In this document: positions 38,908 to 47,900 of the stretch, piece after piece
Layout: every line of letters begins with the position of its first letter
Position numbering within the stretch: position 1 is the first letter of the stretch
Assembly (NCBI GenBank): GCA_947184155.2
Contig: CAMXCT020001099.1
Location: 1 to 64,000, forward strand
Reading direction: 5' to 3'
DNA: 64,000 nt
Source: Cladocopium goreaui
Taxonomy: Eukaryota > Sar > Dinophyceae > Suessiales > Symbiodiniaceae
The notes under the pieces: model-generated
The model's input: only the letters and a program-made list of their open reading frames with translations
What the model was told of the DNA's origin: nothing
The model's database searches: none
Position numbers and translations under genes: made by a program

Positions 38908-41900
38908 CAGCTGTCTTACCATTTTTAAAACAATAAGATGATGGTAAGATTTTTAAAAAACGGTAATATCATTATTGTCATTATATATCATTGATATCAT
39001 TATTACCAGTTATCATTATCATCCCAGTTGTCTTACCATCCCAGTTGTTACGAAAACCTGGATCTTTCGGAATCGGCTTAAGTTGCCCAGGCCCCCGGCG
39101 TCGCGGAGAACTTCACGCTGGGCGCTGTGCCACTCTTCCCTCGCATCAGGCGGCACCCGTGGTGGTTTCCATGGGTTGATGATGGTGAAATATGGTGGTT
39201 TCCTATGGGGGTACCCTCCAGTAAAGTAACGGTTTGCTATTGAACATGGGCCATAGAAATAGTGGATTTACCCATTGAAAATTGTGATTTTCCATAGTTC
39301 TGTAAACGTTTACCAGAGGGTACCCCTCAATCATCCATTTTAATATAGGGATTTTCCACTATAAACCATCTTTTTTTGGGGTACCCTCATTTATGGAAAC
39401 CCCTGGTTAATGTAAGTTCATGTGGTAAACCCAATTTCATAAACCATCCCCAAAACCACAATTTTTATGGAAGGTAGTAGAAACTAAACCATGCCAAAAT
39501 GGTAGGTTTCTGGTATTGGGTTGCCCACATTCGGAATTTTGCTTACTGAAATTGCCATACAAAGGTGGTTGAATACATTAATAATCCATCTAACATTTCG
39601 TTGTTTTCACAATTTTATAAACATGATCAGAGATTGGATTAAAATTGGTGTATCAATTGGAATATTAAGAGGAAATACATGTGGAAATATAACCATCAAA
39701 GTGGGTTATGGGTTAGAATGGCAGGAAAAGCAACTACCAACTATACTAGTAGATAGAAAAATTGGGAAACCGGGAAACTATGTGAAACATACAATTTGTA
39801 GACCATCTTGAATATTAGTTGAGTTTCATCATTGTCGCTGCTGGCTATGACTGGGGAAGTGCAATCCCCCAGTCTTGGGCAATGGTGTATGGACTCAATG
39901 TAACATCTGCATGAGTTCCCGCGTTTTCTCCCACCAAATATGGTGGTTTCCTGTAGATTTTGCCCTTAAACAAAATCCACGGAACTGGGAATGTAGGGAA
40001 AACAATTGTGGAGGATAAATAGTCGGGTTTCCACAGGTGTTTGAATGCTGTTTTGTTGGCAAATGTCCGTTTTGGTGATTTTGAACATCACCTTTGAATA
40101 CTTATATTTGGACATTGAGAACATATCATAATTTGTTAGTTTTCGGATTGATGATTCGCTGATATTCGCTGATAAAAAATCATAATTTCGAGGAGTCCAA
40201 CATATTCCAACATATTCCAAGAATCTTTGGGAGAAATTGCTGGTGGTGTTGGGTGACTGTCGGGTGACTAGGGTGACTAGCCCATTTCTGGCATGAACAT
40301 TTTGGTGCCTGGATTTGTGGCTGACATAACATGGAGGGAACATCCACTGAAATGGACCAAAGGGAAATCCAGGTATAAACTAAGGATCAAGGATGATATT
40401 ATAGTAATTCACATATATATATATAACAAAATATATACTATTGAGTATATATATATATGTATAACACTATGATATATTATGTATAGATACCATGATAATA
40501 TGTATATATAATATATATATAGTTACATATCAAAATCCCGCCCATTGAATCCCTATTTTCATGGTGAACTCCCAGAGGCTATGGGAGCTGGACGTGACCG
40601 TGGAAGCGCCTTCGGCCAGCGAGGTCTACCCCAGCATCCAGGTCTACTGGGGATACCCACATGGCGAGTGGAAAAAGAAGCCCCCGTTGATGGTTGATTA
40701 TTTGGGGTTATACTACCTGCAGATGACATGGGAGTTGTCGGACATACCTAAAAAACGCAAACTCCCATGTCATCTGCAAAGTGAAAAAAACAGAAGAATG
40801 CATAAGTCCCGTGTCATCTGTAAAGTGCCTCGGAAAAAAAAAAATCACATGACATGGGACCTCTGCAATTGTTTGGGCTCCAAAAATATGCAAAACATGT
40901 CATGTCAACTAACTCACACTCTGTACACTTCACATCCCACATGAACAAAGATAGTATATGAGTGTATAACTACCTGCTAGCAGTTAGAATAATCCAAAAT
41001 TATACGTCAGCAGCTGGAATATTCCAAAGCCACATGAATCCATTCACCTCCTTGTTCTATTTAGCAACTATTTAGCAGCTATTCAGAAGCTATTTAGCAG
41101 CTCTTTAGCATTTATTCAGCAGCTATTTACTTGCTATTTAGAAGCTATTTAGCAGCTATTTCGATGCTATTTAGAAGCCATTTATCAGTTATATATATCT
41201 GGGTAAATCATGACTAAGGGAAATCATCCCCAAGTGGCCGCAACTATTCAGGTTAGTGAAATATGATAATTTACCCATATATATATATATAATATATATA
41301 TTCCAATATGTATATATATATATATATTCCAATATGTATATATATATATATATTCCAATATGTATGTATATATATATATGATTATATTCCATATTTTATT
41401 AATTGTATATTTGTGATGGTATTATCACAATCGCAGATGGGAGACTTTGGATCACCCTGAGACCGTGCTCAGTGAAGGGACGGTAGAGGGTTTTGAACAC
41501 CGCGCAAACAACAAAAAGGGATGTTCACCTGGCAAAAGTAGGATTTAGGATGGATTAAACATGGATTTTAAAGGGATTTTGCCCGACACACTGTGGGATT
41601 TTCATAGTTGGTTCACCATCCAGTTTTTTTTGGTGCTGCTACGTTGATCCTAAAGCCCAAGCACCAAAAAAGACCAAGAACACATTGAAACCATCCAAAT
41701 TTAGGGAAGATAAGGTGTGTTTTTTTTAAGGTTTGTTGTGCAAAAACTAAGAACTAATAGTAACTATAGGAATCTAAGGAACACAAAACTGTTGAAAATT
41801 TCCAATGTTTTCCTGACTTTTTTTTTCTTCGCTTGGTAGCACGGTTCCTCCAGGCCGTGCTGTGGCGTTCCAAAGCCATTGCTGGGACATCGATCTCCTA

Positions 41901-44900
41901 CTCGCAACTGCGCCACTGAGTCGAAGTTGGGATAATTGGACCTGAAATCATGGAATTTGATATATGTCATATTAATACGTCTATATCTATATGGCATGAT
42001 ATTATAATATATATATATATTTACAGATATACATATATATATATATATATGTTATATATGTATATGTTATATATGTATATGTTATATATGTATGTATATA
42101 TATATGTAATTTGAAGATATTTCAAGACTTTTGTTCGAACTCCATTCTGGCGTCATCTCCATATTCTCGTGATTCATGGTTTCGTCCATTGTCGGAGATG
42201 ATGTTCCTGGATAGAATGTTCGAATCACTAAGAGTGTGGGTGTTTGGGTGTATGGCATACGCATATGGTAGAAATACGGTGGATGGTTGCGAAATCCTGC
42301 ACCAGTTGATAGATGGTTTATCCCATTGTTTATAGGGTTTCAACCATCCAAGGTGGTGCAGGATTTCTTCCATCCACAGTATCAGCAAAAAGATTCGTAT
42401 TCTTTACCAGTGAACAGATGTGTCACTGTGTCACCAACTATCACCCATAAGATGGGTCTACCGAGTCTGCAAAATGCACAGTTGACCAATATCGCCGCGA
42501 AATGGCCGTTTTTAGAGCTGTGTCGTTGAACATATGGGTATGTCGGAAAATAGGGTAATTATCCCCAATTCCAGTGGTGAATGTGGTGAATATCATTTTG
42601 ATGATCAATTTTGATATTTTTTTGGATATTGATGATTTATATTTGATAATTAGTTTCTCAATTTTTGGATGGTTAGTTTTGAATCATTTGGAGGTTTCCT
42701 AAAATGGGGGTACCCACATAATACATATTTTGATAGATTTTTCCATGAAATAAACCATCCAGGTATTGGGGTACCCTCATTTCAGGAAACCCCATTATCA
42801 CCAATTATTAACCATTAGTAACCATCATTAACTTTATATATTAGCCATATATCAGCCATATTTTGAGGACATCCCCATATTTAATGATCATTTTCCGGTA
42901 GGTCCCCACCTGAGCTCACCTGGTCAGGCACCGGCGGCATCTTGCGCTTCTTGTCCCCAGAGGATTCCTCCTTTGGCAACGTCGCCACTTGGAACGCGGT
43001 GACGGCGGTGAGTCTTGAGGGGAAGGCACCCATCCATCGGTGGGCCATTCTGCCGAAGCTGAATTTTGGGATTACAGTAAAATAGATATTAATAATTGGG
43101 ATAATAATTGGGATTATAATATTATTAAGTTATTATCCGAAGCTGAATTATCATTTAATAATTGGGATAATAACCCAGGGATGATGCGCATGTCTCCTCA
43201 TAATTCCTAATAGATATTATGCCAAGCGATGATAGGCTGCATATTACAAAACTGATTGTTTTCATCGATTTTTTCAAAACATCCCCTCCCCTCTTGGGAT
43301 ACCCTCTGGTAAACATACAAAAAACTATGGAAAATCACCATTTTTAATGGGAAAACTCACTATAGTAAATGGTCATTTTCCATAGCTATGTCAAATTACC
43401 AGAGGGTAAATGGGGATTGATTCCACCCGATTTTTTTCGCCTTTTTTTATCGGCCAATTCAGGTGTCTTCCTTTCGAGGGGCCTTCCAACGAGCAGCAAA
43501 GCAGGTGGGGTTTTGCAGCCCTGTTGGGATGCTTGGTTGGTTGGGTGTCACAACTTGTGCTTCTCATTTTGGCGCAGAATCCGGGAATGGGACTTTTTTT
43601 GCGATATAATCGACTTGATGTAGGATAAATCGAATGCAAAAGGGATGGTGAAAGATGAAAGATCCACATGGATGTGAATGAACATCAAAGATACTTCAGT
43701 GCAATGAATATTATGGGATATTATGGGAATGGACAGACAATCCCAAATTATTGGAACACCAATCACATGGATGATCTACAAACAATATGTCACGACATGT
43801 AGTCAGCCCGAACATAAGCAATTTCGGATTTAGCTGCTTGAAGAGAATTTAGGTTATTGCAAACCATACTCAGTTGCGGTTTACGTCTACATAGGTCGTA
43901 CCACATCAATATGTCTACTTACCACCGAAACAATGGTATTGAATCCATCAAGCATGAATCTGTACCAATAAAGGGGAGTTCAAAGAAGAACAATGCAGAT
44001 TTCAACCAACCACGACCAACAACTAAGTGGGTGTTTGAGCAATGGAACCAAAGTCAGAATACAACTCGTGATCAGGGATACATATGACAGAATGTATGTC
44101 AGAATATACATATATATATATATATACGTCACATGAATTTTGCAAGATCGAATGTTAGAATATACGTTAAAATACATGATGTCAAATTATATTTCAAGTG
44201 AAATTTGCCAGATCCAATGTCAGACTCTATGTCAAAGCTCATGTCAGAGTTGATGTCAGAATATTTGCCCGAGTGCCTTTCAGAAGGAATATACGTCTGA
44301 AGTTTGTCAGAAGATAAGAAGATTGAAGATACGTCAGAAAATATGTCAGAACAAATCTCAGAATATATATATATATAGTTATCAGGAGAAGTGTCTGAAC
44401 CCAACATATGTCAGCTTGTGAGAATGTTTACATGGGATCATCGTTTTTTCGATCCTTGCAAGGTGCTGTCCCATAGTTAGCTAAGTATCACTAGGTTACC
44501 CTATTGTAAACTAACATAGCTATGGTAAATCACCATTTTCAATGGGTAAATCCACTACAAATGGCCATTTTCAATAGCTATGTTAGTCATTACCAGAGGG
44601 TACCTAGGGTTATGATAAAAGGACAAAGAACTGGGGGGGCACCACCTTTCAACATCATGAAACATCCCATGAAAAATCCTCATTCTACCACCATCAAATT
44701 CGTGATTGAACCATTTTTTGAACCACTATTTCCCATCATTTTGGCCGCTTCAATCTCATCTCGTTGGCGGTTTGGAACATTTTTTATTTTTCCATATATT
44801 GGGTTTTTCATCATCCCAACTGACTTTCATATTTTTCAGAGGGGTAGGTATACCAGCAACCTGTCATGAAATCCCCATGAAGTCCCACTTGAACTCCTCT

Positions 44901-47900
44901 ATTTGTTCTTTTGTTGTTGCTTCAATCGCCACGTTCCGCAACGGAAAATGATCCAAGTCCGCAGGTCCGCAGCAGAGCGGAGCGCTCCGTCGAGGGCGCG
45001 GCGGGTCAAGCGAGCGCGCTGCCGGCACCGTCGGCAGTGCTGGTGGATGACGTGATGGTCGACCCAGAGGTGGGGGGTCCTCCGGATGCCACATTTTAGC
45101 CCAGATGGTATGGCACACCCTTTCATTTTGAACATACAGACATATACACACACATACACATACATATATAATCATGTATATATATATATATGTATGTATG
45201 TACATACATGTACTTAAATAAACGTATATATATATATATATTATATATATAGATGGTGAAACCAGAAATTTTTAGCTGAAATATTTCTAGGTGTGGGGGC
45301 GGGGGAGACCCCCCTCCCTTTTTGAAATATTTCAGTTTTTACCCCCCCCACCCCCCCCGCCCTTTAAGGGGGGGATGTTGTACATGTTGTTTCCCATTGA
45401 TTTGTATCCACCATTTGGGGAATCCACCGGGATTGCTTTTTACTTGTTTGGTTGCTCTAAAGTTCTAAAGCAAATCCAAGTGATGCTTCTAGGGGGGTTG
45501 ATGCTTTCAGAGTTTGGCAATTTTAGGGTTTTTCATGGGGTGGCATTTCTTCTGGGAGGAACCAACGATTAGATGATTACGGTAACTGGTACCCAAGCCA
45601 CCAGGAATAATAACTTCAGGTGATGTTGGTTGGGAGTCTGCTTGGGGATGTTTTTTTTTGGGGGGTGTTGGTTGGGATGTTTTTTGGGTTTAGGCTATTT
45701 AGGTATAGGTTAGAGATCATTTTCCAACAAGATGGGGATCTGGATCAGTCAGCTTTGCTAAAATCTGCGGATTGGATGGAAACTTAAATGAATTTGAACA
45801 ATGAACCAGAAAATCGCTGTAGATGTATGTTCGACTAAATAGAATGATGTATTCAATATATCTGAATTATGGTAGGTCGTATCCGCACATTTTTTTAAAA
45901 GCAACATCATGTTTTATCCCAATTTCTTATGTCAATCCCCTAGAATTATTGTTAGCCATTTGTAGCTTCGCCATACGAGTAGATATACTAGGCCTGTCTC
46001 AAGAATTATAGCCCCCCCCGAATTTAATGGGTTTTCACCCTTTTCCATGTTAGAATTACCATTTCCGTATATTCCCATCATGAAACCAGGTCGCAGATGT
46101 TTAGAACGCATCCAATAAACACGAAGAAACCGCAGAAGTTAATAATGGTAGAAACCCATCTAAAATCATGTTTGTTTCTATAGATATTGCTGTAATCGAG
46201 TTTAACTAACGCATCTTTCCAGTGGAAAAAACCACTGGTTTTCACCAGCTGTACTGTGGAAAAACCGGCTTAGCGGCTAGACCTTGACGAAGCGTCCGTT
46301 TGTGAGTGGCATTGCCAATGTTTCAGAGGCTGCTGGGATTTGGAATTGTCTGGTGTTTCAAGGGAAGTGTTGAACAGATTCTGGTGGCATTGCCAATGCT
46401 TCAGAGTGTGGTTTTGGTCGTTGTTCAGAAATTCTGGGTTCCGTTTGAACGCAATTCTGTGGAATTCAGTTGCCTGATTTTGACATGGCTTCGATGGATT
46501 CTTTGGCAATTTCCGGAGGGTACCCTGTGACCATCTATCAACGGGAACTGATCAACCAGTCGAATTTTGGGGTACCCGGACCGGGTACCCTATGGCCTGA
46601 GGCAACCCCACAGGGTTTGAAAGTCAGTAATGACCAGTTTGCTTCGGAAACTAACAATGACTTTATTCCAGTAGAAGCATGGTTTTTCAAAATTCCAAAT
46701 CCATTTCTCGGCGTTCCATGAGGTTTTACAGGAGTAACCCGCATGATTTTTATGTACAACCAGTGTTTGAGCAGCAAGATTTGGAATGATACCAACGAAG
46801 ATCCCAGACACAAGTATCCAATGATTAGAAAGCCACCAACAAAATGTGGATAGATAAATAATCAGTAAACTTCCGGGACAAACTTCCGCGACACACTTCA
46901 GGTTTTCCAACAAAATTTCAGGTGCCCCGTAGAGGGGCCCCCGCCCTGCGCGGGTACCAGGCGTCACATGGCAATTTCCTCTCCATCTGCAGCGTGGTGT
47001 TGGTCCTCGGGGCAGCCGTGCTGTCCTATCGCTGGAGGTGAATGATGACTGGGGATGGTCGCGAAAACAACAACAACTGGCGTATTACCACATGAAATGA
47101 TGAGTTATAAGATGTTATAAGATGTTATACGATGTCATAAGATGTTAATAAGATGTTATAAGATGTTGTAAGATGTTATAAGATGTTATAATACGTTATA
47201 ATATGTTATAATATGTTATAAGACGTTATAAGATGTTATAAGATGTTATAATATGTTAAAATTATATTATAATATGTTATACGCTGTTATAAGATGTTAT
47301 ATGATGTTATAAGATGTTATAAGATGTTTTACGATGTTTTACGATGTTATAAGATGTTTTACGATGTTTTGCGATGTTATAAGATGTTATAAGTTATAAG
47401 ATGTTATACGATGATATAAGATGTTATAAGACGTTATAAGATGTTATAAGGGGTTATAAGACGTTATAATATGTTATAAGATGTTATAAGATGTTATAAT
47501 ATGTTATAATATGTTATAAGATGGTATAAGATGTTATACGATGTTATAAAATGTTATAATATGTTATAAAAGGTTATAAGATGTTATAAGATGTTATAAG
47601 ACGTTATAAAATATTATAAGATGTTATACGATGTTATAAAATGTTATAAGATGTTATAAGATGTTATAAGATGTTATACGATGTTATAAAATGTTATAAG
47701 ATGTTATAAGATGTTATAAGACGTTATAAGATGTTATAAGATGTTATAAGATGTTATAAGATTTTATAAAATGTTATAAGATGTTATATATATAATCTTA
47801 TTGATGTTGTGCTGCTGTTTTTGAATAAGTTCACCAATGAAATATCATAAACTATATAAAGTATCAAATAATTGAATCTAACTTTACAGTTTATGTTTTG

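Noticed and set aside
38636-38936. Met-rich and Ile-rich frames
   Set aside because: They are translations of the TCA trinucleotide run.
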